From Aulosira sp. FACHB-615 (GTDB taxonomy: Bacteria; Cyanobacteriota; Cyanobacteriia; Cyanobacteriales; Nostocaceae), in NCBI RefSeq assembly GCF_014698045.1, contig NZ_JACJSE010000004.1:124001-188000 (forward strand): a DNA stretch of 64,000 nucleotides. Direction: 5' to 3'. This document shows positions 48,022-57,818 of the stretch, one piece after another; position 1 is the stretch's first letter; each line of letters starts with the position of its first letter. The translations under genes and the position numbers were made by a program. Below the pieces are notes generated by a model, which saw nothing but the letters and a program-made list of their open reading frames with translations, was not told where the DNA came from and did not search any database.

Positions 48022-49218
48022 ATGGTAAAAATTGAATTTAATCAAAATAAACCGATATCAAAGCTACAAGTAATTACTATAGGTTTGTCCATCATTACTG
48101 CGATTAGTATTCTTGCTGTTGTGATTATTAATAGGCAATCAAGGAATACTAATCAGAATAAATTACAAGCAACATCAAGTAGTCAACAGTCTATAGTTCG
48201 TGTAGCAGCTTTAGGAATATTAGAACCACAAGGAGATATTATTCATCTGTCTGCGACAGGCGCAAATCAACGTTTGGCGAAACTGTTGGTAAAAGAAGGG
48301 GAACAAGTGAGTACAGACCAAATTATTGCAGTTATGGATAATGTGAACCAATATCAAGCAAGTATAGAAAATGCCAGAGCGAAAGTGATTGTGGCGCGAT
48401 CGCGTTTAGCGCAGGTGCAAGCTGGTGAAGAGTCTGGACAAATTGAAGCCCAACGCATGAAAGTTGCAGAAACACAAGCGGAATTAACTGAAAATATCAA
48501 AGTGCAACAATCTGTGATTGCTAGTCAAGAAATTGAGTTACGCAAAACCCAAGATGACTATGAACGCTACAAGGAGTTATTGGATAAAGGAGCGGTTTCT
48601 GTAGCTGAAACGGAAAAGAGACGTTTACAAGTGGAGATTGAGGAACAAAAATTGCAAGAAGCCAAAGCCAATCTCCGCAAACAAGTGAGCATCGGTAAGG
48701 AACGTGTAAAAGCTGCGGAAGCAACATTAGATAGTTTAGCTCATGTCAAACCCACAGATATTTTAGTTGCTAAAGCAGAATTGAATGAGTCTTTATCTCA
48801 ATTAGAAAAAGCAAAAGTTGATTTGGAATCTCTTTATGTGAAAGCACCCGTAGCTGGGCAAATTTTAAGTATTAACACCAGAGTTGGTGAAGTTGTGGGT
48901 AGTAAAGGAATTGTTGATATTGGACAAACACAACAAATGTATGTGATTGCTGAAGTTTACGAAAGTGATATTCATTATGTAAAAATCGGTCAGGAAGCAA
49001 CAATTGTCAGTGAATATGGTGGATTTACTGGAGAAATCAAAGGAGAAGTAGATCAAATTGGATTACAAATTGAACAGCCAGGAATCATTAATGATGATCC
49101 CAGCGCCAAAGCTGATGTTAGAATCGTCAAAGTGAAAATTCGCCTACGTCCCGATGACAGTGAACGGGTGAGGACATTGAATAAGTTACAAGTTAGAGCC
49201 TCAATTCAGATTAATTGA
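48022..49218 (+). CDS. devB: DevB-type membrane fusion protein (HlyD family)
   Basis: The periplasmic adaptor of a DevBCA-type exporter, 398 residues. One N-terminal membrane helix (about 16-38), a biotinyl-lipoyl strand pair (RVAALGILEPQGDIIHLS and VKAPVAGQILSINTRVGEVV), a long coiled-coil hairpin (about 105-275) and a beta-barrel domain near the end. DevB-type proteins link the inner-membrane ABC transporter to an outer-membrane TolC-like channel; the Anabaena complex exports heterocyst glycolipids. Here the gene is on the plus strand and converges on devA with a 2-base gap, so it is not in an operon with its partners. Confidence 0.9.
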   Translation: MVKIEFNQNKPISKLQVITIGLSIITAISILAVVIINRQSRNTNQNKLQATSSSQQSIVRVAALGILEPQGDIIHLSATGANQRLAKLLVKEGEQVSTDQIIAVMDNVNQYQASIENARAKVIVARSRLAQVQAGEESGQIEAQRMKVAETQAELTENIKVQQSVIASQEIELRKTQDDYERYKELLDKGAVSVAETEKRRLQVEIEEQKLQEAKANLRKQVSIGKERVKAAEATLDSLAHVKPTDILVAKAELNESLSQLEKAKVDLESLYVKAPVAGQILSINTRVGEVVGSKGIVDIGQTQQMYVIAEVYESDIHYVKIGQEATIVSEYGGFTGEIKGEVDQIGLQIEQPGIINDDPSAKADVRIVKVKIRLRPDDSERVRTLNKLQVRASIQIN

Positions 49219-49220
49219 AA

Positions 49221-50693
49221 TCAAAAGTTGAGAAATTGATGGTGAAGTACAGAAGCTACGATATCGGAATTTGTATTGGATTTTAAAATCAAATTACAAA
49301 AACTGTCTCGATTAATTGCCATCAATTCAACGTCAGTACAAGCTATGGCTCGAAGGTAAACAGGATAATTTTGAGCATCGGAAAATTGTACATTACCAAA
49401 ATGTTCACCCGATTTGAGTTGAATTGTTCTGGATTCCCCTTGATCAATCACGGATACTTCCACTTCTCCCTCTAATATCAAGTAGACGCGATCGCCAAAT
49501 TCCCCTTGTTGAACAATAATAGAATTGGCTTTGTATTGACTCCCCTTAGATTGAGAAGCGATCGCCACAATTTCTGATGGATCAACATTGGGTAAGGCTT
49601 TGGATAAATGACTTGTCATTACCCGTTGATGCAAACGACGAACGACATCATTACTAGTCAACTCTGAGTTATTCACGAACAACTGAAATAATTCTTCCTC
49701 AATCACCATCACTTTCACTTCTGAATTTTTGGTGACACGCACTGTTGCTGTACGTTTTCCACCCCGCAGTAAACCAACTTCCCCAAAATAATCTCCACGA
49801 CTCAGCCGATTTAACAAGCGAGTCGGCTGATCGGGGAAATCTTGGAAAACTTCTACATCTCCTTCGAGGAGAATATAAAATTTCGTCGCTGGTTCTCCCT
49901 GACGAACAATGATTTCCTCGGATGCGTAAGTCAACACAGTGGGTTTAGTGTTGGCTTTTTCTAGTAAGGCTTCATCAAAACCCGGTAACATCAAAGACAG
50001 TTCTTGGTTTAAAGCTAAACCGAGTTTGCCATCTTCCACATGCACAATTCGATCAGCCAAATCTAGGATGCGATGATCATGAGTCACCATGAGAACAGCA
50101 CTATTGTGTTCTTTGGCTAAACGGTGCATTAAAGCGACGACATTACGTCCTGAAGATTTATCCAGTGCGGCTGTTGGTTCGTCAGCGAGTACCAACTTGG
50201 GTTGAGTTACCAACGCACAAGCGATCGCTACCCGTTGTTTTTGTCCCCCAGACAGATTTTTAGGATAAACATCGATTTTTTCCCTTAATCCCACCGATTC
50301 TAAAATAGCAACTGTTTTTGCCCGCGCCGCCTGTACAGAAAAATCCGGCTGTAATTCCAAAGACATCTGAATATTCTGCTGGACTGTTAAAAAATCGAGT
50401 AAATTACTGGATTGGGTAATATAACCAAAATTCCGCCGCATTTGGACTAATTGTTCTTGGGTTGCACCGTTGAGTTCCTGTCCTAAAATATTTAAACTGC
50501 CGTGTTGTACCGAACGCAGACAACCAATTAAACTCAGCAATGTGCTTTTTCCTGACCCAGAAGGGCCAGTTAAAATGACAAACTCCTTGGCTTTAATAGT
50601 GAGATTAATATCAAATAAAATCTGCTTTTTGAGTGCGGCTTCCCCAAAAAAGTGATTGAGATTTTGAATAGAAATAACTGTTTGATTAACCAC
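49221..50693 (-). CDS. devA: DevA-type ABC ATPase fused to two cyclic-nucleotide-binding domains
   Basis: Residues 1-235 are a complete ABC ATPase of the DevA/LolD type: Walker A GPSGSGKST (43-51), signature LSGGQKQR (147-154) and Walker B LVLADEPTAALD (167-178). Residues about 250-360 form a cNMP-binding (CAP_ED) domain with Glu305 and Arg314 of the phosphate-binding cassette. A second, degenerate domain (about 375-490) has Asn434 where the Glu should be and no Arg. Normal DevA is about 240 residues. The fusion suggests ATPase activity gated by cAMP or cGMP in the cytoplasm. The gene follows devC by 23 bases and is co-transcribed with it. Confidence 0.93.
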   Translation of the reverse strand: MVNQTVISIQNLNHFFGEAALKKQILFDINLTIKAKEFVILTGPSGSGKSTLLSLIGCLRSVQHGSLNILGQELNGATQEQLVQMRRNFGYITQSSNLLDFLTVQQNIQMSLELQPDFSVQAARAKTVAILESVGLREKIDVYPKNLSGGQKQRVAIACALVTQPKLVLADEPTAALDKSSGRNVVALMHRLAKEHNSAVLMVTHDHRILDLADRIVHVEDGKLGLALNQELSLMLPGFDEALLEKANTKPTVLTYASEEIIVRQGEPATKFYILLEGDVEVFQDFPDQPTRLLNRLSRGDYFGEVGLLRGGKRTATVRVTKNSEVKVMVIEEELFQLFVNNSELTSNDVVRRLHQRVMTSHLSKALPNVDPSEIVAIASQSKGSQYKANSIIVQQGEFGDRVYLILEGEVEVSVIDQGESRTIQLKSGEHFGNVQFSDAQNYPVYLRAIACTDVELMAINRDSFCNLILKSNTNSDIVASVLHHQFLNF

Positions 50694-50716
50694 AATAATT
50701 CAGATTAATTACTAAT

Positions 50717-51883
50717 TTAAAACAGGTCAGCCGGATTAGACTCTCTGAGCTTATTCATACTCACAAAACCAGAAGTAAAGCACATAATTATTGTTAATAG
50801 TAGTACCAGGGAAGCTCGCGGCCATGTCATATTCATCGGTAAAGATGTAGCACCATTGACAATGGCATATAATCCCAAAGACATGATTAGACCAGGAATA
50901 TAACCCAAGACTGCCAAAATCAATGCTTCTTGAAACAAAATATTTAAAAAGAAACGATGTTTATAACCTCTAGCTTTGAGAACGGCGTAGTCTGGTAAAT
51001 GGTCGGTAATTTCACCATAAAGAATTTGATAGACAATAATTACTCCTACTAAGAAACCGACAAAAACCCCTGTAGTAAAGACAAATCCAATAGGCGCACT
51101 AGTAGCCCAATAATGCTTTTCATATTCGATAAATTCTTGGCGTGTCATCAACCGCACTTTACGGGGAAGTTGAGCGCGGATTTGTTGAGCGATCGCCTGT
51201 AAATTTACTCCTGGTTTAAGAGTCACTAAACCCAGGGTAATATTATTAGAAGAACGATGAGGAAATAGATAGTTAAAAGTCATACTACTGGTAATCAAAT
51301 TACCATCATCAGCAAAAGAAGCACCAGCAAAATTTACTAAGCCACTAATCCAAACCTGATGTCCAGCTATTTCAGCCGCGATTGGTTTTCCTGGTTGCAA
51401 ATCTTGAAAAACACTGCCATATTCTTTTGCGTCGGAGTTACGATCAAATAAAACCACGCCTCTAGCTTTTAAAAGATGAGCAACTGTCTGAAAGTCTTTA
51501 ATCTCAAAAGGAAGATTATCTGGGTTAATCCCTAAAATAATAATTCCTTTGCCGCCGCGAACACTACCATAGCGGAAATCATCTCGTGCGTGGTAGACAT
51601 AATTTACAGATTCAACTTCCCTAAAATTGAGGGCGCGATATAAATATTGGCGGGAAAAATCCCCAGTGTTCGCCAAAGTTTTCATATCAGTATTGATTAA
51701 AACCAAATCAGCCTTGAGGAGTTTATGCAGTGCTGTTTGGCTTTCATAGAGAGAATCTAAAAATGCTAATTGCATAAAAATCAGAATAGCTGCAAAAGCA
51801 ATACCTAAAATCGCTACAACTAGGCGTAGTTTATAGCGAGTCAATTGCAACCAAGCTAAGGGGACTCTGCCCAAAAAATTCAT
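50717..51883 (-). CDS. devC: DevC-type ABC transporter permease (MacB/FtsX family)
   Basis: The permease of the DevBCA-type exporter, 388 residues. It has an N-terminal membrane helix (about 17-40), a large periplasmic domain (about 45-260) and three C-terminal membrane helices (about 265-290, 317-340, 354-375), the FtsX layout. The start is normal and devA follows 23 bases downstream. With devB it would make a complete inner-membrane export unit; its substrate is unknown, since DevBCA homologues export several lipids and glycans. Confidence 0.92.
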   Translation of the reverse strand: MNFLGRVPLAWLQLTRYKLRLVVAILGIAFAAILIFMQLAFLDSLYESQTALHKLLKADLVLINTDMKTLANTGDFSRQYLYRALNFREVESVNYVYHARDDFRYGSVRGGKGIIILGINPDNLPFEIKDFQTVAHLLKARGVVLFDRNSDAKEYGSVFQDLQPGKPIAAEIAGHQVWISGLVNFAGASFADDGNLITSSMTFNYLFPHRSSNNITLGLVTLKPGVNLQAIAQQIRAQLPRKVRLMTRQEFIEYEKHYWATSAPIGFVFTTGVFVGFLVGVIIVYQILYGEITDHLPDYAVLKARGYKHRFFLNILFQEALILAVLGYIPGLIMSLGLYAIVNGATSLPMNMTWPRASLVLLLTIIMCFTSGFVSMNKLRESNPADLF

Positions 51884-52008
51884 GTAAACTTTTGTGTGTC
51901 AATTGGAATAGATTAATCTTAAATTTCCCAATTTTATGCCTTTGCTATCACTGTATAGACATATCTTGCACCTAGCCCCGACGAATGGAATTCGCGGCTA
52001 AAAAAACA

Positions 52009-52121
52009 GGCGTTGCTGATTAAGAGGATGAATTTTGTTTCGCGCAAAGGCGCAAAGGCGCGAAACATCTATCGTTAACCTTGTGAAAAAAGCTTAATTA
52101 ATCACGCATTTATGCAACGCC
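52009..52121. repeat. GGCGTTGC-ended repeat with GTTTCGCGC hairpin
   Basis: The ends GGCGTTGCTGATTAA and TTAATCACGC...GCAACGCC are inverted repeats. The interior holds GTTTCGCGC...GCGCGAAAC (52036-52066) around AAAGGCGCAAAG. It lies between the devC promoter and the Uma2 gene. Confidence 0.75.
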
Positions 52122-52145
52122 AAATTGTCTATTCTAAATTTGCAC

Positions 52146-52811
52146 TTATTTTGTTTGTAATTGCTGCATTAACCAATTAGCGGCTGCGGTGTTAGTTTCT
52201 TGGGGTAATCTTTCTAGTGTTTGTTCAATCAGAGCGATGGGTAAACCTGTCAACACCTGAGAAACTTCGATCGCTTGATAGATACCTGTTGCAGTTAAAC
52301 CAAATGCAAATAGTCGCATTCCTTTAACATCAATTACCCAGTATTCTGCAATTCCTAAACTAGCGTAAAGTTGCTTTTGCTCATCCAAATCAATACCTAA
52401 AGTGGTATCAGCAATTTCTCCCACTAAATCCGGTAGACGATGACGATCAAGAATAATCCGACGTGGTTCACCTGGTTGCCATCTCGGAATATTTTCACCT
52501 TTGTACAAAACTAAATCTGGCGCACAGGCGTGGGTTTCGGGATTTTCAATTAAACAGCGTCCGTAGGATTGCAATACCATCTCTGGGTGTAGGAACGCCC
52601 AAACAAAGAAAACTGCCGTCATCAAATCGCTAAAAGAAGAATGTCCTAGTCCTTCTGTTCCCATATCAACCCACAACCATCCCTGATGAAATGCAATTTT
52701 ACGCCAATCGATATCGGGGTTATCTCGCACCTTCTCATAGTCTTGCCAAGTTGCATCATACTGCTGAAACACCAGAGAAGATTGGCTAAATTGTTCTAAG
52801 GAGATGGTCAT
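52146..52811 (-). CDS. Uma2-family putative endonuclease (DUF820), third copy
   Basis: The 221-residue protein has the Uma2 core: Asp99 (ACAPDLVLY), Glu132 (LVGEIADT), Lys146 in the helix LDEQKQLYA and the EYWVIDVKGMRL strand. All expected catalytic residues are present. It is the third intact member in the window and differs strongly from the other two in the N-terminal third. Monocistronic. Confidence 0.88.
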   Translation of the reverse strand: MTISLEQFSQSSLVFQQYDATWQDYEKVRDNPDIDWRKIAFHQGWLWVDMGTEGLGHSSFSDLMTAVFFVWAFLHPEMVLQSYGRCLIENPETHACAPDLVLYKGENIPRWQPGEPRRIILDRHRLPDLVGEIADTTLGIDLDEQKQLYASLGIAEYWVIDVKGMRLFAFGLTATGIYQAIEVSQVLTGLPIALIEQTLERLPQETNTAAANWLMQQLQTK

Positions 52812-53038
52812 TGCCAGACACCTTACAAGTCCGATGGAGTGTGATTTGCGATCGCCTCTATAATAACGCTTTCACCAGACACCAAAGAATATTGTCGGTA
52901 CTTCCTTCCCGATTGCTATGAATTTTTCTGGAAGGTTCTTGGAATACAGACTTTAGATGTAGTATGTGATACTGTCAAAGCATCTGGAGGATTCAACCTT
53001 TCCAGTGGCATTTTATTCTTAAATTCACAAAAAATCTT

Positions 53039-55294
53039 ATGTATCGCTTCCAGGTTAGTGCATATACCCAAACTGGTGAATCTATTGGGCTGCTTGGTTC
53101 TACTTCCGAGTTGGGTTCGTGGGATATTACTAAATGTGTTCGCCTCCGCACCAGTGGCGATCGCTATCCTTTATGGTGGACAGATGAAATTGACATTCAG
53201 CCATCTTTAGATACTGGCGATGAGCAGAAAATTGAATACAAGTATGTGCGTTTCAATACTAGTAATTATGGGGAATGGGAAGCTTTTGGGTGGAATCGTT
53301 GGCTACCGATTAACCATGACCATTCCAGTACTATTGTTGTGGATGACGGGGCATTCGGTTATTTACAGCCGTATCCCTTCGGCTATCTTGAGCAGTCAAC
53401 TACTGCTAAACCAGTATTCACAGCAGATTCTGACAGTTTAAAAATAGTAGTGATTGGTAGTTCTGTGGCCTTGGGTCATAAAGCCTGGTTATTTCACGGT
53501 TGGGCTGGACTACTAGAAGAAACTTTACAACAAAAATATGGGCATAGAGTCGTTAATGTATCAGAAGCGGGAGCCAATGTCAGCAGAACGCTCGCTCGCT
53601 TTGCTTCAGTAGTTACACCAGAACAACCTGATGTCGTAATTATTGCTTTATCTTTGGGTAACGAAGGATTAGCTTATTGTGCGCCCCACGAACGGCGAGC
53701 CATACAAAGGCGGTTTGAAAGCGGTTTGCAGCAGTTGGTGAAAATGACGCGCAAACTAGGCGCGTTGCCAATTTTAGGGGGTGTTTATCCCAATAACAAT
53801 TATTCTCCTGAGCATTACTGGCTGTTAAAAGATACCCACAACAGAATTTTAAATTGGGGTGTGCCGATTTTAAATTGGTTGCCAGCCTTAGATAATGGCC
53901 AGGGACGCTGGCGGGAGGGGATATCTTTTGACCCGGCGCATCCCAACACCTTCGGTCATCGCTTGATGTTTGAAGCGATCGACTTACAATTATTTGATAT
54001 CGACAAAGCCAAATTAGCCAAAGAAAATCCCCATTTCTGGCAACCCAACGAAATCCCGATTTATCTTGATCATGCGGGATTTTATGTTTGTGCCTACATC
54101 GAAGAAAAAAGTCTGCGAATTAGTAATCCATCACCCCACAATTACACCATTGCGCCTTATTGGCAAGAACTCCAAACGGTTGTGCAGAGCAAAGCCAAGT
54201 TGCTTCCTGGTATTTACGTTGCCAAAAATCCCCAGCCGGGAACACTGCCATTTTTTGCTGTGCAGGAAGATGGCGCGATCGCTACAACCGTAGAAATACC
54301 ATCAGGATCTGATTTAGAATATACTGCCGCTTTTAATTTATTCGCCCCCAATGACTCCCAAGTTTTGTTTTATGATGGGCATTTGGGAATCTTGCAAAAA
54401 GATGAACATCACCTCTGGGTAATTAATGAGTCAGACCATGAATATAATATCCATCCCATGTGGAAAGAAGTCCGGCAAGCACTAAAAGCTGTACCAGCAG
54501 GTGTTTACGAAGACCCATTACACCCGGAGATTCCCTTCCGCACGATGATGATTGGTAAAGATGGGCTGGAAAGTCGAGTGAAAATTCCATCACAGTCGGC
54601 GGTGTTATTTCGATATCAATGTAAATTATCAGACATTAGTCGCGTGGCAATTGTGCCGTTGGGCGATCGCTGTGCAGTACGGATGATGCTGTATAAAATG
54701 GAATATGATGGCCCAGCTTTTCCCTTTGACTTAACCCGCACTACCAAGATTGCAGACATCGCAGATATCATCGAAAATCGTTTTTACGATATGTGGAATC
54801 CCAGCTTGCTAGATTACAGTCCAGAAGCAGGGAGAATTTATCACAGCAAATGGTCTGGTTTATCTTTTGCCCATGAAGTTGAAGCCACAGACAACCCTGT
54901 ATATGATATGTCTCCGGTATATGAACGGATGCGGGTACGCTATACAGCACGTTCTCAAAGATTTTGGTACACAGTTGAAAATTGCGACCAAGCACTGTTT
55001 GTCCGCACTGGTATATGCGATCGCGGCGGCGTGTTAGATTTAGTCAGCAAGCTAAAAAAACACTGCCAAGGTAAACCATTTCAACTTTTGCTACTTTCGC
55101 CCCAAAACTCTGATGAGTTTTTAGACATTCCCAATGTGCTGCATTACAACGCCGAGTTTAACCCCGACCGGATGTATGATGACTTGGAACATTGGATGTA
55201 CTGCACAGAAATTATGCGGGGAATTTTAGAATCTTTGGGTATTTCTAGCAAAAATTTGTTTTGGTGTCCTCCCAACGTGCGCTTTAAGGATTGA
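53039..55294 (+). CDS. CBM20-SGNH hydrolase-DUF1796 fusion protein
   Basis: A 751-residue cytoplasmic protein of three parts. Residues 1-105 look like a CBM20 starch-binding domain (SIGLLGSTSELGSWD; EYKYVRFN). Residues about 130-320 are an SGNH/GDSL-type esterase: Ser142 (VVIGSSV, where Asp of GDS is Ser), Asn208 in LSLGNEG, and Asp298 and His301 in FDPAHPN. The C-terminal 220 residues (VAIVPLGDRCAVRMMLYKME; FYDMWNPSLLDYSPE) match DUF1796, a putative papain-like peptidase or transferase domain. Together they suggest binding and trimming of an acylated glycan, such as glycogen or a polysaccharide. Substrate unknown; no operon partner. Confidence 0.85.
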   Translation: MYRFQVSAYTQTGESIGLLGSTSELGSWDITKCVRLRTSGDRYPLWWTDEIDIQPSLDTGDEQKIEYKYVRFNTSNYGEWEAFGWNRWLPINHDHSSTIVVDDGAFGYLQPYPFGYLEQSTTAKPVFTADSDSLKIVVIGSSVALGHKAWLFHGWAGLLEETLQQKYGHRVVNVSEAGANVSRTLARFASVVTPEQPDVVIIALSLGNEGLAYCAPHERRAIQRRFESGLQQLVKMTRKLGALPILGGVYPNNNYSPEHYWLLKDTHNRILNWGVPILNWLPALDNGQGRWREGISFDPAHPNTFGHRLMFEAIDLQLFDIDKAKLAKENPHFWQPNEIPIYLDHAGFYVCAYIEEKSLRISNPSPHNYTIAPYWQELQTVVQSKAKLLPGIYVAKNPQPGTLPFFAVQEDGAIATTVEIPSGSDLEYTAAFNLFAPNDSQVLFYDGHLGILQKDEHHLWVINESDHEYNIHPMWKEVRQALKAVPAGVYEDPLHPEIPFRTMMIGKDGLESRVKIPSQSAVLFRYQCKLSDISRVAIVPLGDRCAVRMMLYKMEYDGPAFPFDLTRTTKIADIADIIENRFYDMWNPSLLDYSPEAGRIYHSKWSGLSFAHEVEATDNPVYDMSPVYERMRVRYTARSQRFWYTVENCDQALFVRTGICDRGGVLDLVSKLKKHCQGKPFQLLLLSPQNSDEFLDIPNVLHYNAEFNPDRMYDDLEHWMYCTEIMRGILESLGISSKNLFWCPPNVRFKD

Positions 55295-55631
55295 AAAATA
55301 CATCCGTCAGAATCAATTGGTGGAGAAAAAATACCCATCACTGATTATACATAAATGTTGGGTTCCGTTCCTCCACCCAACCTACACCAGTCTAATACCA
55401 ATTTGAAAAATGATTGCGACAAATGGGTTACTGAAAAGCTCACCAGTAAGCAATTGCCCAATCCAAAATCCAAAATCTAAAATCCAAAATGGTATAAGTT
55501 GTTGCTTTAACTAAAATGTATTGGATTATACATTTGCCTTGCTGTAAAGTTTTCAATAGCAGCTTTTACAGATGAAATATATGAAGCGATGATTCTCAGC
55601 GATCGCACCCCTAAAACTGAAATGCAACGTC
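55295..55631. other. Intergenic region made of repeats
   Basis: It contains GTTGGGTTCCGTTCCTCCAC-CCAACCTAC (55356-55382), a variant of the hairpin at 18295 and 59094, and the ATACCAATTT...AATGGTAT element at 55395-55495. Nothing coding is visible. Confidence 0.6.
55395..55495. repeat. ATACCAATTT...AATGGTAT repeat, free-standing copy
   Basis: The same family as the insert at 7176-7326, here complete and not inside another element. The interior repeats AAAATCCAAAATCT and CAAATGGGTTACT. Terminal inverted repeats ATACCA/TGGTAT. Confidence 0.8.
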
Positions 55632-57728
55632 TCAGTCCTGATAACAGCGTAAGCGTTGCAGTAATTGTTCGCGTTCTGGCGATGGTGTGACATTCTGAGC
55701 AATGGCGATCGCAGTTTTGGTGTCTCCTGTGCGGACAAGATTTAAAGCAATCTTCCCCCAGAGACGAGAACGTTCTGCAATCGGTGGTAAAGAAGACTCT
55801 GGGGCATTGCGGAGGGTTTGTATGGGAATATTGAGGAGCGATCGCGCTTTTGTCAAATTACCTTGAGTCAGATTTAGTTCCACAACTCGTAAAGCAAAGT
55901 CCAACTTTTCCCTAGGATTTCTCCCGGCGTAACCAATAAAACGGGATGCTTCCTCTGGCTGACGATAGGCGATCGCTTGATTACCTGCTAAGGTAGCAAA
56001 GTCTACTTGCTGAAGTAACTTTAATCTTTCTGCCAGTGTAAAATAAGCTGATCGCGTTGTGTCAAATTCTGAACTGATTGATAGCAATAATTGTGCTTGC
56101 TGTGGCAATGCTTTTTCTGTTTGTATCAGTGTGACAATTCGATTCAATACCTGATCGGCTGGACGATTGGTGGAAATCAAAGCATTGGCGATCGCCGCAT
56201 GAGTTGTGATGGCGGTAGGTAAAGCAGAAATGCTATTAGCTATTACTTGGCTACGAGTGAATAATTGATCGGCAACAGCAACATTACCACGGCGATGGAA
56301 CGCTTGAGCAAACCGCAGCAATCGCCGCACATCGGTTTTTTCCCCAGCAATTCTGGCTTCTGCATCCTGGGTTTGTCCATCTGCGAGGGCGGCTATGGCA
56401 ATATTATCTAGCCAGCGATCAGTTTCATCGAAATAGCCTGCATCTATCTGTACGATCATCGGACGTGGTATCATTTGCCGAGCAGTTGTAAACTGCTTAT
56501 TGGCAATCAAATCTTGCAAAACAATTCCCAAGACATTCACCGCACGCAGTTCAGCAATTAGGGCTTTGAGTTCGGGCTGATAGCCGCGAGTTTCAGATAA
56601 ATTTGACATCTCGCCATACCATTCATTATCGAAGCGTCCACCAAACTGATCGGCTATGTTAGCGGCTTTGGCATCAGCAACTAAACGAACGATCGCTTGC
56701 TTACGAATTTCTGGCTGGTTAAATTTGCGACCTTCTGCTGCGATTGTTAACCAACTTCTAGCCCGGAAAGAATTAGGGCGTTTCATGTGAGAAAGAATTT
56801 GCTGCGATCGCCCTAAATCTCCACTGGGTGCATAGTGCAGCACCAAATTCATTAATTTAATTTCCCGTTGTTCAACATCTTTAATTGCTAGTGCTGCTTT
56901 GAGCAATGGATCTAGTAATTGCTTTGCTTTTACTGGGTCTCTAGCTTTAACGTAGGTAGCAGCAATCTGAGTGACGGTAATATCAGGATCGTAATCTTGA
57001 GGAGAAAGTTGCTTTAGCACCTCTAAAGCTTTTGTGGGTTGGTAAATTTGGAGATATAAATTAACTATTTGTGATAACGATTCACGTCTGGCGTAGGTAT
57101 CTGTCAGATTTTTGATAGTTTGCTCAAACCCATAGTTGAGGGAAGATGCAGCTTCCGCCGGTTGGTTGAGCGCAATCCACCCTTCTGCAAGGCGAATGTG
57201 AGCCGCAATTAAATCTTTAGGAGTATTGCGAATTCCTGATACCGACTCAGCCGCAAGCCGCAGGGTTTGTTTTCCTTTGATGGACTGGCCAATTTTTCCA
57301 TAGGCGATCGCAGATTCTGTCAAGATTTGAGTTTTGCCCAGACTATACCCACTTGGTAAAGGTTTAGCTAAGACCACGATTTGATCGAGAATGGTAGCAA
57401 GTTTTGGATTATCCTTATATGTCAGTGATTGTATTTGAGTAGTAATTGTCTTGATGGCAAAATCTAATGTCTGGGTTGTAAAAGTTGTATCTCCTCGCAG
57501 TTGAGCATTTTCTAGCTCTCTGGTAATTGAAGGGAGCGTATAAGTTAGGGACATTCCAGAAATTTCGTTCCAGCGTCGGGTACTTTCAGCAGTTAGCTCT
57601 ACACGGCAAGCTTTAGAAATCGTTATCCTAGCATCTGCCGCATAAATGGGAACAGAGTAAATTAGTTGAGAAGCAATAATCAAAGCGAGCGATAGCTTCA
57701 CTCGCCGCAGGTATTGTGTGAGCATCAT
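55632..57728 (-). CDS. Exported TPR-like helical repeat protein
   Basis: The 698-residue protein starts with a signal peptide (about 12-30, LSLALIIASQLIYSVPIYA). The rest is alpha-helical with degenerate tetratricopeptide-like repeats (for example RLAEGWIALNQPAEAASSLN; LNLVRTGDTKTAIAIAQN). No catalytic motif is seen. Such proteins are usually scaffolds in the periplasm or cell envelope. It is followed downstream by repeats and preceded by another exported protein gene, 90 bases away, on the same strand. Confidence 0.75.
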   Translation of the reverse strand: MMLTQYLRRVKLSLALIIASQLIYSVPIYAADARITISKACRVELTAESTRRWNEISGMSLTYTLPSITRELENAQLRGDTTFTTQTLDFAIKTITTQIQSLTYKDNPKLATILDQIVVLAKPLPSGYSLGKTQILTESAIAYGKIGQSIKGKQTLRLAAESVSGIRNTPKDLIAAHIRLAEGWIALNQPAEAASSLNYGFEQTIKNLTDTYARRESLSQIVNLYLQIYQPTKALEVLKQLSPQDYDPDITVTQIAATYVKARDPVKAKQLLDPLLKAALAIKDVEQREIKLMNLVLHYAPSGDLGRSQQILSHMKRPNSFRARSWLTIAAEGRKFNQPEIRKQAIVRLVADAKAANIADQFGGRFDNEWYGEMSNLSETRGYQPELKALIAELRAVNVLGIVLQDLIANKQFTTARQMIPRPMIVQIDAGYFDETDRWLDNIAIAALADGQTQDAEARIAGEKTDVRRLLRFAQAFHRRGNVAVADQLFTRSQVIANSISALPTAITTHAAIANALISTNRPADQVLNRIVTLIQTEKALPQQAQLLLSISSEFDTTRSAYFTLAERLKLLQQVDFATLAGNQAIAYRQPEEASRFIGYAGRNPREKLDFALRVVELNLTQGNLTKARSLLNIPIQTLRNAPESSLPPIAERSRLWGKIALNLVRTGDTKTAIAIAQNVTPSPEREQLLQRLRCYQD

Positions 57729-57818
57729 AAGCTTATGTTGTCTATTCGTATTTACTTAAATTAGGGCGTGTTAATTACTAAAAGCCTTGTATCTAATGGA
57801 TTTATACTCAGCACTCAG

